DNA of 64,000 nt from Monoplex corrugatus (GCA_030674185.1 JAPXFY010000023.1:22981092-23045091), one strand, 5' to 3'. Shown: positions 22,702 to 34,593, counted from the first letter of the stretch. Notes: a model not told the origin generated them from the letters alone. Program-made: numbers and translations.

Positions 22702-23266
22702 ATGGCCAATGAGGAGACACTCAAACGTGACCAGACCCTGCACACCTTCTGATCCCACAAACTTCCAAAATTCTCCGGAGAAGAGGATGCTGAAATCTTC
22801 ATTCGTAAAGCAGAACTTCTGCTCACGTTACAGCCTGTGGCCGACCATGTTGCAGCTGGCTGGCTTCTGAGCACCTAGAAGGCCGGGCACGCCAACAAGT
22901 CCTGTCCCTAGAGGTTGAAGAAATCAACACACCAGGGAAGATCTTCACCGTCCTCGAGCAGCACTGGGGAGAACAGAGGGACTCCATCATTTTTACTGGG
23001 GCCTTCTTCAAACAGCAACAAGGCCTCACTGAAACAGTGGGAGAATGTGCTGCAGCCATACAACTTTTATTCTCAAAGATGAGCATGGCCACTACCAACA
23101 GACTGCCAGATGTACTACGGGACACCTTTGTCAATGGGCTGCATCCTGCCTCTCTTAGAAGAGACCTGAAACGTTACGTGAGAGAAAAATCTGACTCCAC
23201 TTTCATGGACGCCACATAGAGAGGCACAACAATGGATGAGGGAGGACAGCAGCCTGGATGCCACAC
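22702..23266 (+). pseudogene. Retrotransposon gag-like remnant
   Basis: Starts ATG MANEETLKRDQTLHTF, then an in-frame TGA. The frame continues HKLPKFSGEEDAEIFIRKAE. A shift near 22,870 leads into GRARQQVLSLEVEEINTPGK, FTVLEQHWGEQRDS, FFKQQQGLTETVGECAAAIQ and LPDVLRDTFVNGLHPASLRR. After a second shift it reads REAQQWMREDSS. The pattern fits the capsid-like part of LTR-retrotransposon gag proteins. No CCHC zinc knuckle, protease, RT or LTR follows; the frame runs into a minisatellite. The exact LTR superfamily is not assigned. Confidence 0.7.
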
Positions 23267-23269
23267 TCA

Positions 23270-24330
23270 ACAGACAACCACCAACAAAAAGAAGAAACAA
23301 TGCAAAAGAAAAAAAAACCAACCCAAAAACCAAACAAACAAACAAAAAATCAAAGAATCAATACAACAAAAAGAAGAAACAATGTCAAAAAAAGAAGAAA
23401 CAATGCACAAAAAGAAGAAACAATGTCAAAAAAGAAGAAACAATCAACAAAAAGACACAACCAAAAAGAAGAAACAATGTCAAAAAAAGAAGAAACAACA
23501 CCAACAAAAAGAAGAAACAATGTCAAAAAAAGAAGAAACAACGCCAACAAAAAGAAGAAACATGTCAAAAAAAGAAGAAACAATACAACAAAAAGAAGAA
23601 ACAATGTCAAAAAAAGAAGAAACAACGCAACAAAAAGAAGAAACAATGCAACAAAAAGAAGAAACAACCCAACAAAGAGAAGAAACAATGTCAAAAAAAG
23701 AAGAAGAAAAGGAAACAATGCCAACAAAAAGAAAGAAAAAACAACACCAACAAAGAGAAGAAACAATGTCAAAAAAAGAAGAAACAATGCAACAAAAAGA
23801 AGAAACAACACCAACAAAGAGAAGAAACAACTGTCAAAAAAAGAAGAAACAACACCAACAAAAGAAGAAACAATGCAACAAAAAGAAGAAACAAACCAAC
23901 AAACAAAAGACACAAGCCAATGAAAATAAGAAACAAACAACCAACAAAAAGAAGAAACAACACCAACAAACAGAAGAAACAACGACAACAAAAAGAAGAA
24001 ACAACGACAACAAACAGAAGAAACAACGACAACAAAAAGAAGAAACAACGACAACAAAAAGACGAAACAACGCCAAATAAAAGACGAAACAACGCCAACA
24101 AAAAGAAGAAACAACGCAACAAAAAGAAGAAACAATACCAACAAACAAAGAACACAACGCCAATGCAAAAAAGAAGAACAACACAACAAAGAGAAGAAAA
24201 CACCAACAAACAGAAGAAACAACGACAACAAAAAGAAGAAACAACACCAACAAAAAAGAAACAACGACAACAAAAAGAAGAAAACAACGCAAAAAAAAAA
24301 CAACAACAAACAAACAACAAAAAACTACTA
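23270..24330 (+). repeat. T-poor 22-bp minisatellite
   Basis: Tandem units of about 21-22 bp, for example ACAACGACAACAAAAAGAAG, with CAATGTC and CAATGCC variants. The plus strand has almost no T apart from the ATG/TGT variants, so all frames stay open and give Lys/Asn/Gln-rich ORFs up to 389 codons. Period 22 was checked at 24,001, 24,023 and 24,045. These ORFs are not accepted as genes. Confidence 0.9.
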
Positions 24331-26814
24331 AGAAACAACACCAAAAAACGAAGAGAGACAACGACAACATGTAAAAATGGTGTGACAATTGCCACGGGCT
24401 TTTGATATTTTGCTATAAGTTTGTTAATTTTTTCATCACTTACTGAATTCATTTGTTTTTCCATTTTGCTCTGATACGTTCAGACCCAAAAGTGACTGTG
24501 CTAAAAATTCTCACGAGTTTATAAACGTCACACACACCAAAAAATATTTCATGACTAAAACACATCTGCATCTGCCTCATGTTTAAAAGCTTGTCAAAAA
24601 CACTCTAAGCCTGAGGTAAAACTTTGCATCTACACAGACACAATGAGTCTATCCATTCCTGTAACATCTGCTTTGGTAATGCCGAGCAAAAATCTTTGGT
24701 TTTGCCTCTTTTTTTTAAAAAAATTCTTTATGAGACAATATGACACTGACTCCAACTAACCTTCCAAGTTCAAAGAGTACCGAGTCTTCAACATAGGTCA
24801 TTGTGGTACGGGCAACATGTAGGTTGATGGTCAATAAATCGTGTCTCCGCACTTAAAAATAGCCTCTTACTGCTGACAATGGCACGTGGCGGTGAACAAA
24901 AGACCGCGGCTCGCGTCGGCGCTGACAATGGGATAGCGCCTGGACGGGGGAACAAAAGCATGGTCTTTGTTGAATACTAGACACTTCCCTGTCACACTAC
25001 TGGCACATCACTACACCCGTTTTATTTTTATTTTCTTACCCAATCAAACAAGTCAGTGACCACAGCACTCCTACACTAATTTCGCTCTCTGTAATCCACT
25101 ATCATTAATTAAACAAACAAACAAAATCCTACACAAAGAGAGATCATTAAAAGAGGGGGAAGGAGGGAAGAGAGAGAGAGAGGGGGGTTGGGGGGGGGGT
25201 AAAAGGTCAAATACGGTCACATAAACGACTCTCCAACCACAGGTACCCCACATCCTTCTTATTTTATACTTTTTAAAAAATTAACCCTCTCTCACACTAC
25301 TAAACCACAGGCACCTGAACACCATCGATTTTTTCGCGAGGTTATCCCCCTCCCCTTGGGGGTCAATTTTGACCTAATATACTACTATTGTCATTCTGAC
25401 AAGACCTCCACGAATATAGATCATTATCACCCACAGAGAGACATTCGTTCATTTACTGACAAGTCTGTCTACCACATCTGTTTACTCTTATCAATTAACT
25501 CTACTTCCCCGATGTTTTCTATGTAACAGACTGCAATTATTTTATAACAATATTTTATCGCTAACAAGAAACCTGTAAAAGTCTATTATTTCTCTACTAA
25601 ATCTAACAAAATCATCTAAAGATCTTGCGATTTAATCCTCCCCTTAAATCCCCCTACATACACATACATGCACACAAGAAAGCATACGCACATGTATGCA
25701 CATACCTACATACAAGCATAACTAAAATAACAATACTGTCACACAAGGTAACAATCTGCATAAATTCTGATTCGTTGACCAACTGCACATTTAATGGATC
25801 ACTGACCACGACAAAATTGAAATGGTCACTGCAATAGCAGAGATGTATGAATCAAAGGTAATGCGACTGTAAATTTATGTTAGATGGGGATGCTGTGATA
25901 TTGTCCAGTGGTTTTCCCACACTGTAAATCCAGCAAAATCGATTCTGAAGATTGCTTGAAATGATCAGAAAACAAAACCGCCTCCCTACCCCATACCCAT
26001 GCGTGCAGTGTGGCCTAAGGCCAATACACAATTTGTTCGACACTGTCCGAGTTCTGATTACTCACAGCTCTTGGGTATCTGCTCTAAAGATGCTGTCAGA
26101 AACAGACGAGGAGAAATACCCTTGCACAGACGTAACTGACTGGAGGACGGTTTACTTTAATAAAACGAGCTGATTTATATATGTATGTTAAATGTACATT
26201 CAACAGCTGGTGCAGTCATAAACCTAAATCTAGTCAATGACACGGTTAAACCTCACACTCACAGTGACAATCTGATAAGACCAAAGATTACAGTGACATT
26301 CTGAATCACACATTCTTCTTTTCACAACTGCAGCCAAAATCTCCTCCCTTCCCTCTTCCTATGAACAATTTCATCATGAAACTATGTGCATCCAAAAAGC
26401 AAACAAACAAACAAAACAAAACAGAAACAAAACTTTCATTTAACCACCTTCCTCGTTAAAGTCGAGATGAAATATTCAAAACATGAAAATTTAATTTTCC
26501 CAAGTCTGCTGTTCTTTATGATGAATAATTTTACAAATTGAAAGGGGGAGGTGGGAATGGGGAAAACAAAAGCCCAACCCCAAGCTATAGCTGAAGATGA
26601 AGAGACAAATCCCGAAACACACACACACACACACACACAAAGCAAAACAAAAACAAAAAACATGCTTATGTCAAGTTCTATTGTTTTCCCTGCTTTCATT
26701 AAAAATGAATAAAGAAATAAAGAAATAAACTGAAGAACACACACACAATAAAAAACCAAAAACAAGGACAGAAACTGATTCAAATCTGCTTACCGCAACT
26801 GTGTGTGTATGCAC
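24331..26814. other. No gene recognised; short simple repeats
   Basis: A long unassigned stretch. It holds GA- and G-rich tracts near 25,160-25,200, a (CA)n at 26,617-26,640, and ACAA runs near 26,400. ORFs are short and lack family motifs. Confidence 0.5.
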
Positions 26815-26921
26815 GTATACATACAAGATGCAAGTTCATGCATGCATGTGTGGTGTACATGTGTGTGTGAGAGAAAGAGAGAGAGAGAGACAGACAGAGT
26901 GAGAGAAAGAGAGAGAGAGAG

Positions 26922-27013
<92 letters not shown>

Positions 27014-27016
27014 CAT
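26815..27016. repeat. GA and GT microsatellite cluster
   Basis: GAGA tracts at 26,871-26,925 pass into about 85 bp of (GT)n. Confidence 0.95.
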
Positions 27017-27058
27017 GGATTTTCTGCTAAAAGTCATTCAATAACTTAAACACCCACT

Positions 27059-27234
27059 TTAACCCTTTGACTCCTGTACCCTGTCCACCAGCATCCTGCA
27101 CTATCAACCATGCTGGCAAATCAAAAACTTAACCCTTTCACTCCCTCACCCTGCAGGAAGCTGGTGGTAGGGCGAGGGAGTCAAACAGTTAAGTCTTTCA
27201 GTCAGTGGAAAGGATGCAGGCATCAAAGGGTTAA
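27059..27234. mobile_element. MITE-like element with TTAA-starting inverted repeats
   Basis: The left end is TTAACCCTTTGACTCCTG. The right end, read in reverse complement, is TTAACCCTTTGATGCCTGCA. The total is 176 bp and there is no ORF. A related internal copy, TTAACCCTTTCACTCCCTCA, is near 27,131. TTAA at both outer ends could be the target site of a piggyBac-like element, but target duplication and inverted repeat cannot be separated here. Confidence 0.5.
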
Positions 27235-27569
27235 TAGTATAATACCCTAATACCCTAATCAAGAACTATCAACATGCACTGTCCACTATTTTTTTCATCA
27301 TATTTTCATACACGATCTTGATTCGGTTTGAGACAATTCTGTGATCAAGTACTCATAACATCCATTACTTTAAATTTAATGCTACTAGAAATTACATCAC
27401 TCGAGTCAACATTTTTTGTCAATTTATTCGTGACCTCCAAAACATACAAGGACTGTGAAAACTGGTCATTCTGATCCAGTTAAAAAATCTGAAATTTATG
27501 AAAAATAACAATAATAATAATAATGATATTAATAATAATACATAAATAAATAAATAAACAAATAAATAA
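27235..27569. other. No recognised feature
   Basis: AT-rich spacer with short AATA and AAAT runs. No gene signal. Confidence 0.5.
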
Positions 27570-28092
27570 AAAGTCATTTTACACTGAAATCTTTTCAAAG
27601 TAATTTTACACTTAAATCTCTTAAATGTCGTTTTACACTTAAGTTAGATCTCTAAAAAGTGATTTAGACACTTAAACTTATACACATGCATAAATCTCTA
27701 AAATGTCATTTTACATTTCAATCTCTAAAAAATCATTTTACACTTAAATTTCTAAATTGTCATTTTACACTAAAATCTCTAAAAAGCTATTTTACACTTA
27801 ATTAAATCTCTAAAAGGTAATTTTACACACACATCTCTAAAATGTCTTTTTTTTTTTCCTTTTTTTTTTTACTTAAATAAAAAAAATTTAAAAAAGATAA
27901 AATGGCATTTTACACTTAAATCTCTAAAAAGACATTTTACGCCTATATCTCTAAAATGTCATTTTACACTTACGTCTCTAAAAAGTCATTTTAATCTTAA
28001 ATCTCTGAAAAAAAATCATTTTACACCTAAATCTCTAAAAAGTCATTTTACTCTTAAATCTCTAAAATGTCATTTTACTCTTACTTTACTTT
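27570..28092. repeat. 28-bp minisatellite
   Basis: Unit AAATCTCTAAAAAGTCATTTT plus ACACTT, about 27-28 bp and roughly 17 imperfect copies, with a T-run interruption near 27,848-27,870. It abuts the 3' tail of the next LINE fragment. Confidence 0.85.
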
Positions 28093-28905
28093 TTACTTTT
28101 TCCTTCCGCTTGTACCAGTGGGCGTCGCGGGGAGATACAGTCGTCTGTCAGCAGCAAGGCGGGTGGCCTGGAGAAGGGACATCTTGTGAGCTCTGAGGGT
28201 GTCTGCCACGGAGTCGCTCCATCGTCGTCTTGGTCTTCCTCTGGCTCTCCAGTCAGAGTATCTGGTGTTGTATGCCCGAAGAGCTGGATGGTTTAGGGGC
28301 ATACGTGTGAGGTGTCCGAACCACTTGATCCTCATATGTTCGATGTGTTGTAGGATTGGTGTTGCTCCTACCATGTCTCGTATTACCTCATTTCTGATCT
28401 TGTCCCGCCTTGTCTTGTTTACTGCTTTCCTCAGGCATTTCTTTTCACAGGTGACCAGTTTTCTTCTCGCGGACTTTAGTTAGGGACCATGTCTGGCACT
28501 GGTATATCAGCGTTGGTAGAAAAATGGCGTTGATGAGTTTCGCCTTAGTGCTGGTGGGAATGCTGGGGTGTTTCAGGAGAGGGGCAAGTTGGTAGCTGAC
28601 TGCGTTGGCTTTCTGGCATCTGGTCTCGATTTCTCTGTCTAGTTTGCCATTTTCAGTGAAGATGCTGCCCAGGTATTTAAATTCACTGGCTTGCTTCAAC
28701 TGGGTTCCATTGATGTTGATGTCCAGTTTGTTTGGTCTCTTACTGACAGTCATGACCTCGGTCTTGCTGACGCTGATCTTCATGCCGTATGTCTCGCAGC
28801 TTTCATTGAGCTGGTCTGTGTACTCCTGTAGCTGTATCTTGTCATTGTTCACCATTGCCTGGTCGTCCGCAAACATGAGTTCATTGAGTGCCTCAGGGTC
28901 TGGGG
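28093..28905 (-). pseudogene. LINE RT C-terminal fragment, broken
   Basis: The minus strand encodes NELMFADDQAMV (the catalytic FADD motif), then KISVSKTEVMTVSKRPNKL, FKYLGSIFTENGKLDREIET and LLKHPSIPTSTKAKLINAIF. A frame change follows between 28,445 and 28,374. The second part has ILQHIEHMRIKWFGHLTRMP and RARGRPRRRWSDSV, a C-terminal signature of RTE-related LINEs. The 3' tail is AAAGTA-rich. The element is 5'-truncated just before FADD and joined to a PLE terminal repeat, so the long ORF across the join is chimeric. Confidence 0.8.
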
Positions 28906-29111
28906 CCAGGGAAGTTTTTAGTCCCGTTTTTATTATCCATTGTTTGGTGTCTGTGATCTGTCTGTGACGTGCGTTCACGCTTGACAAAGGCTAGTTGGCC
29001 GAAAATTTGCGCTTGTTTTGTGTTGTCTCGTTGGATACGCGCTTACATTGGTTTTCTTGTTCTTCTGGTTTGTGTTTGCTTGGGCGCGGGCAGTCAAACT
29101 TGTTTTGGATC
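28906..29111 (+). repeat. Solo PLE terminal repeat (PLTR)
   Basis: About 200 bp, the reverse complement of the PLTRs at 42,326-42,527 and 45,672-45,873, with a few differences. It runs from AGGGAAGTTTTTAGTCCCG to GTTTTGGATC and includes the GACAAAGGCTAGTTGGCCGA hairpin at 28,982-29,001. No PLE coding sequence lies next to it. Confidence 0.85.
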
Positions 29112-30339
29112 TTAAAACCTTCATATTCAAATTGAGCATTCTAGCTCTCAAAGAACAGTTATACTAGCATATGACGCACACAGCTCTCGTTTTATTTTTA
29201 TTATCATCAGAATTTATATCTTATACTCTAATTTTTTCTCAGGTATCTCTGCAAATTAGAATAATTTGCTTTAGTATCATCATGAACCTAGTTATCTCCC
29301 ATTAGGTTTCACTTCATGACGCGAAAATACCAAAGGAGCAGAAGAAGAAAAAGAAGGTTAGGAAGGGACAGGGGGCTGTGAAGGGATGGTACTTTAGAAT
29401 TATTATAACCTATCTGAGCACTGAGGCCATTACTCGAAAATACTGATATGCTCACCAACCAAACAAGCAAAATCCCAAACAAAACAATTCTAACAGCTTG
29501 TGATCCCGAGCACGCCTCTATTAGACAATTCGAATCCAGCCTTCCCACAAAAACATCACTTACAAATACTCAGCTCAAACCGAAAACAAACGAACAAACA
29601 AAAACCACAAAGTAACAGCCCAGCTTCACACAACCAGTTTCTAAACAACGTTTTATCTATTGCTATTTACTCACGACAATGACCGGGATAACTGGTCACA
29701 CCTAGTAATATAGTAGGTATGACAAGAAACCTACAACTGTCTCTGGTGTCTGCTTATAATTTCGCGGGATAGACTGGAACTCTGCGATGTTTGTCATTAG
29801 TCAGTGTGAAATAAGCCAAACTATTTATAACCAGAATTGTCAGATACTCTGGAATTTTTACAGTGTTTGCCAGTAATTGCATGCGAAACTCCAAAGTGTA
29901 TACTGTCAGTACTGTCAAGTGAAGTGGTACTCGAAAACCAAATTTGGTGAAACAGGTATATTTGTCATTCTGACACAAAAACCAATACTTCATGACAAAT
30001 TTCTTGCTTTTATCTACCACTATAACTATTGTGTTTTGAGAGTTGTGTTTAATTGAGTTATTAAATTTAAAAACTCGCTATAATGAAATTCTTTTTAGTT
30101 GTATTTCTTATACTACTGTGTTACCTATCTCATCATTCACATTGTGAGTTGACCTACAAATACAGCTACCTTTTGTCTTGATCTATTATTGTGTTTGACA
30201 CTTTAAATCCGTGCATTCTCTTACTGTCAGTTTCTTGAGGTATATTCATTGTCCTTACTTTTTTTTTTTTTTTTTTATCTCATATTGTATTTCAATTTAA
30301 ACATTTACTGATTTTTACCTTCAAACTGTTCAATGACTT
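29112..30339. other. No recognised feature
   Basis: AT-rich unassigned sequence. A T-run lies at 30,261-30,278. No ORF has family motifs. Confidence 0.5.
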
Positions 30340-30431
30340 ATAATTACAATATTTATTTATATAGCGCAAAATCTTGATAAAATCAAATCTAAGCGCTGAA
30401 GCAGACACACACGCAAGCACGCACACACACG

Positions 30432-30479
<48 letters not shown>

Positions 30480-31388
30480 TGGCTATAAATGGGGAGAAAG
30501 AATAAAAGCAATAAAAGCAAGAATAAAAGCAATGGAAAATTATACAGAGCATAGCATATACAATTATATATTATAACCATGTGATTCCCTCCGAGCGGAG
30601 ACAGGCTGCAGAGGGGGGGGGGGGGGGGGGGTTGAGTGAGGTTAGGATTTTATGCGGAGGAGAAAAGGTGAGTTTTGAGAGCGGACTTGAAGGAGACAAA
30701 AGTAGGTTGCTGACGGACTGAGAGAGGAAGTTTGTTCCAGGAGTGTGGACCAGAAACAGAGAAGGCTCGTGGACCATAGGTATTGAGCTTAGTGCGTGGA
30801 AAGCGAAACGTCAGAGGATCAGAGGCAGAGCGGAGGGTACGTGAGGGAACATAGATCTCAAGTAGGCTTGACAGGTAATCAGGGGCTGCGTTATTGAGGC
30901 TTTTGTAGCACATGGTGTCTAGTTTGTACTGTATGCGCTTTGATACAGGGAGCCAGTGAAGTTGTGCCAGGAGAGGAGATATGTGGTCAGCTTTTTTCTT
31001 TTTGAGTACAAGGCGTGCAGCATTGTTTTGAATGCGCTGTAGGATGTGAATGGTGGAGGCAGGAAGACCAGACAGGAGTGAATTGCAATAGTCAATGCGA
31101 GACATTATGAAGGAGAGAACGAGTTTTGCAGTTGTTTCGACAGAGAGATACTTCCTGATCAGCCTTATACGATGGAGATGATAGTAGCAGGATCTGGCAG
31201 TTTGAGAAACAAAGTTGTTCATGGAGAGGGTAGAGTCAATGCAGACACCAAGGTTTTTAGCTGAATCAGAAATTGGGACTGATGTTACATAAAGGGAGAG
31301 AAAGAGGAGGCAGCTGAGAAAGTTTCTGACGGGTGCCAATGAGAATAGCTTCTGTTTTGTCGTCATTAAGCTGAAGTCTATTGTGTGA
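30340..31388 (-). mobile_element. CR1/L2-like LINE, 5'-truncated copy
   Basis: Same family as the LINE at 13,394. On the minus strand it starts within the ORF at HNRLQLNDDKTEAI and runs to the stop after KTHLFSSA, then the 3' UTR with a G/C-run (30,615-30,632), a GT/CA tract (30,407-30,477), the GCGCTTAGATTTGATTTT hairpin and GCGCTATATAAATA. It supplies the intact ORF end that the copy at 13,394 lost. Confidence 0.9.
30650..31388 (-). pseudogene. RT C-terminal ORF of the LINE copy
   Basis: From TSVPISDSAKNLGVCIDS to KTHLFSSA the protein differs from the copy at 13,394 at only a handful of residues (for example NNAARL for NNAVRL). A 2-bp deletion in TGTAACATCAGTCCC shifts the frame upstream, so the first 60 or so codons of the apparent ORF are out of frame. 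It lacks the catalytic motifs. Confidence 0.85.
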
Positions 31389-31585
31389 CTTAACATTATG
31401 TCACAATCAGTGGTCAGCTGGCCAGAAAAAGAAGGTCTTGGCATTGAACGCTTGAATACCAACATCATTTTAAACAAAATGACCGATGTGACCTCAACAG
31501 GCCTACTTCACAAATCTAGAAACTGAACCATACGACTTGTGTGATTTCACAGAATCAAGACCATGAAGTGCTGTAGTAGAAATTG

Positions 31586-32485
31586 ACATTAATATCATCA
31601 TCATCATCAAGTGCCTTGCCACATAGCGTTGGCGATCATGGCATTCCATCTGTTTCTATCTCTTGTTGCCTCAAGCACCCACTCCACCCTCTTTGTCTTT
31701 AGCCACTCTGCAAGTCTGTCCAATATCTTCTCCCTGGGTCTACCTGGTGCTCTCTTTCCTCCAGCTTTCCTGTTGTGACCAGGTGCTCCAATTCCCCTTT
31801 CCTCGTAAAATGGCCTATGAATGTTGCCTGTCTTTTCCTAATCTTCTTATGAATGATCTTCTTCTGTCTGCCTCCATCAGGACAGTCTCGTTTGTTTTCT
31901 TTGCTGTCCATGGAACTCTCAACATTCTTCTTAGAAACCACATCTCGGCTGCCTCAATCTTGTTCTGGCTTTGCTTGCTGACTGTCCACACCTCACAACC
32001 GTATAACATTATCGGTTTTACATAACATCCAAGAACTCTCTTCCTGATGTTAATTGATAGGCATTTGTTGGTAAGAATGCTTTTCATCTTCTTGAATGCT
32101 GTTTTGGCTTGGCCGATTCTGCTGGCTATTTCTGATGTGCATCTGCCATCTGGTGAAATGATCGTTCCCAGGTATTTAAACTGAATCAGTCTGTCTCAAG
32201 GTTGTGCCGTTTGCTGTTATTTTGCATGAGGGGATTTCATGTTTTTTACTGATCACCATGACTTCAGTCTTCCTGCTGTTTAGTTCCAACCCCTCACTTT
32301 TGCTTTCTATTTCTAGTATATTCACAAGGTTTTGTACGTCCCTTTCATTTTCTGCAATTAGCACGGTGTCATCTGCGTATCAAATGTTGTTTTTCATCCA
32401 ACCTTTAATCCAGGGTCTTCCTCTAGGTTTCTCATGATGTTTTCGCTGTAAAGTGAAAACAGATCTGCTGACAAAACATTAATAT
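31586..32485 (-). mobile_element. RTE-like LINE copy with 10-bp target duplication
   Basis: The minus-strand element is at 31,596-32,475. The direct repeat ACATTAATAT flanks it at 31,586-31,595 and 32,476-32,485. The 3' end is (GAT)n. The coding remnant includes YADDTV with a TGA in place of the preceding arginine, then LIAENERDVQNLVNILEIES and KTEVMVISKKHEI. A second part has KSILTNKCLSINIRKRVLGC and PIMLYGCEVWTVSKQS. It is truncated just upstream of the YADD motif. Confidence 0.9.
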
Positions 32486-33059
32486 GCCTGGCTAAAAATG
32501 ACAGCTACAAATCCTACAGGTATTGTCATTCATATCAACGAAACAATAATTCCAAAGACACAATAACTTGAAAAGATTAAAACATGTGAGTGGACAGAGA
32601 AAATGTCTTCCGATAGAAAAGAAAAAAATCCAACTACGCATTACAAGTAGACCAGCATGTGTAACTCCAACATGATCAAAAATACTTCTTGATCACATTT
32701 ATACGACAGGAAAAAAACAAAAAAAACAAAAACAAAAAAAACATCAAAGAACTATTTCCCTGTACCGACAACTGGTTAAAAGAAGAAAATAAGTGGGTAA
32801 AGGTTATAAGAATCCTCCAAACTGGTCGTGAACGGGTCAAACAGTTTGAAAGGTCTTTTTGTACGAATCAGAAAAAACACAAAAATAAAATCAGAACACA
32901 TATTCATTACGAAAGAAGTCTTTTTCTTACTGACCTCATAAACTTTCCTCTTACATACATCTGCAGTAATACAAATCCAGAAAAAGCTCCTGATTGTGGG
33001 TTATGCAATATAAGAGAATGTATGATAAACATGGGCATCACAGATCACACAGAGTAAAG
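32486..33059. other. No recognised feature
   Basis: A 122-codon open frame at 32,689-33,057 is Lys/Asn-rich at its start and has a short Cys cluster (CGLCNIREC) near its end. I recognise no family, and coding is doubtful. Confidence 0.4.
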
Positions 33060-33275
33060 CGCTCATCACAAACTAAACTTTGTGGTATTATAAAGAATAA
33101 TATCACTCATCACAAACTAAACTTTCTGGTAATAATAAAGGATAACATCACTCATCACAAACTAAACTTTGTGGTATTAATGAGTATAGCATCACTCATC
33201 ACAAACTAGACTTTCTAGTAGTAATAAAGGATAACATCACTCATCATAAACTGAACATTTTGGTAGCAAGAAGGT
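33060..33275. repeat. About 47-bp tandem repeat, 4-5 copies
   Basis: Repeated ATCACTCATCACAAACTAAA followed by CTTTGTGGTA or CTTTCTGGTA and AATAAAGGATAAC. Copies differ by a few bases. Confidence 0.85.
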
Positions 33276-33370
33276 TAACTTCTCTATAACGTGCAACCAA
33301 TGAAGTAATGATGTGAAGACCTATCTGTTCTAGACATAATAACAAACCATTCTGGAAAGCTATTAAACAA

Positions 33371-33535
33371 ATAACAAGCATAACTCTTTTATCACAATCT
33401 ACATAACATGTAAACACTATTTCATCAGACGGTATCAATAAACATTTGGCACAGTAACAAACAAAACTATCACCAAAAACCATGCAAACGTAAAACAACA
33501 TGACAAACACCCCCCCACCCCCCACCCACCCCAAA
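33371..33535 (+). repeat. Direct duplication, copy 1
   Basis: Starts ATAACAAGCATAACTCTTTT and ends in a C-rich run. It is nearly identical to 34,383-34,541 (two substitutions seen outside the C-run). Confidence 0.9.
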
Positions 33536-34040
33536 AATAATAAAATAAATAAAAAAGAAAGAAAAAAAGAAAAGGAAACATTTTGTGGCTAAAAACGCTA
33601 ATCAAAAAGCCCTTGCAATACCACCAGTGACGGTAACTGATGCATAGGCTACAAAAGTGGCAACACCCAATGTCACTTCACGCAAACGACAGGCGATTCT
33701 GTCGTTAGTAGGGGACTTAGTAGACATACAGTATCTGCATTAAGTTGGACCAAAACAGGCACCAGAACTCCATCGAAATGACCCAGCAGCAGTGTAGTGT
33801 CTCCACCGTGCATAGCTGAATGGCTGCTTGACATCTCTAGCTCCTTTGGGTTTTTTGGTACTGATATTCTAAAAGAAAAAATATTGTTATGGACAATAAT
33901 ATATCATTGCTGTGATGATGATGATCATGATGATAATGACGATAGTAGTAGTAGCATTATTAGTAATTATCATCGTCGTCATCGTCATCATCATCATCAT
34001 TATTATTATGTATATGCATGTGTATATGTACATGTATATG
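33536..34040. other. No gene; trinucleotide microsatellite
   Basis: Unassigned, with a GAT/ATC-type trinucleotide cluster at 33,914-34,010 that switches strand sense midway. Confidence 0.6.
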
Positions 34041-34372
34041 TATATGAAGTAGAGGACACAAACGTAAGAAAATAGATTCATAGTAAAAACACAGCGACAT
34101 TGTGCATGCAGTAGGGGGACAACAAACACCGTTGAACAGATCTATATATAAAAAAAAAAGTAAAAAGAAAAACCGTAAAAAAGACACAGACACCGGAGAA
34201 AAGATCTACAGTCGAAGGAAAAGCGATATTCTCTGTGCAGTAGGCTATAGGGCACGCACAGATGATGCAGGATAGATCTGTAATAAAACGTACGGTGATA
34301 ATGTTCGTGCAACAGAGAATAAGTCCAGAAGCTGCAGAATAAATATGTGGTAAAAATACAGCCATATATATA
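34041..34372. repeat. Diverged 75-80 bp tandem repeat, block 1
   Basis: Recurring order: GCAGTAG-type start, ACAGAnnCCG, AACAGATCT, GTAGTAAAAACACAG, then GATATTCT. At least three diverged copies are visible, and a second block is at 34,945-35,170. Confidence 0.6.
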
Positions 34373-34382
34373 TATATATATA

Positions 34383-34541
34383 TAACAAGCATAACTCCTT
34401 TATCACAATCTACATAACATGTAAACACTATTTCATCAGACGATATCAATAAACATTTGGCACAGTAACAAACAAAACTATCACCAAAAACCATGCAAAC
34501 GTAAAACAACATGACAAACACCCCCCCCCCCCACCCACCCA
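34383..34541 (+). repeat. Direct duplication, copy 2
   Basis: Second copy of 33,371-33,535, about 1.01 kb downstream in the same orientation. A TA microsatellite precedes it, and GT and TA tracts follow at 34,544-34,616. Confidence 0.9.
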
Positions 34542-34593
34542 CATATGTGTGTGAGTGTGTGTGTGTATAAATGAAGCTGTATGTATACATGTG

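Noticed and set aside
23232..24405. Lys/Asn/Gln-rich ORFs up to 389 codons (and antisense Phe/Leu/Cys ORFs)
   Set aside because: Produced by the T-poor 22-bp minisatellite. Frames on both strands are open for compositional reasons.
32689..33057. 122-codon ORF with a Cys cluster
   Set aside because: The start is a poly-Lys/Asn low-complexity run and no family is recognised. Not enough evidence to call a gene.
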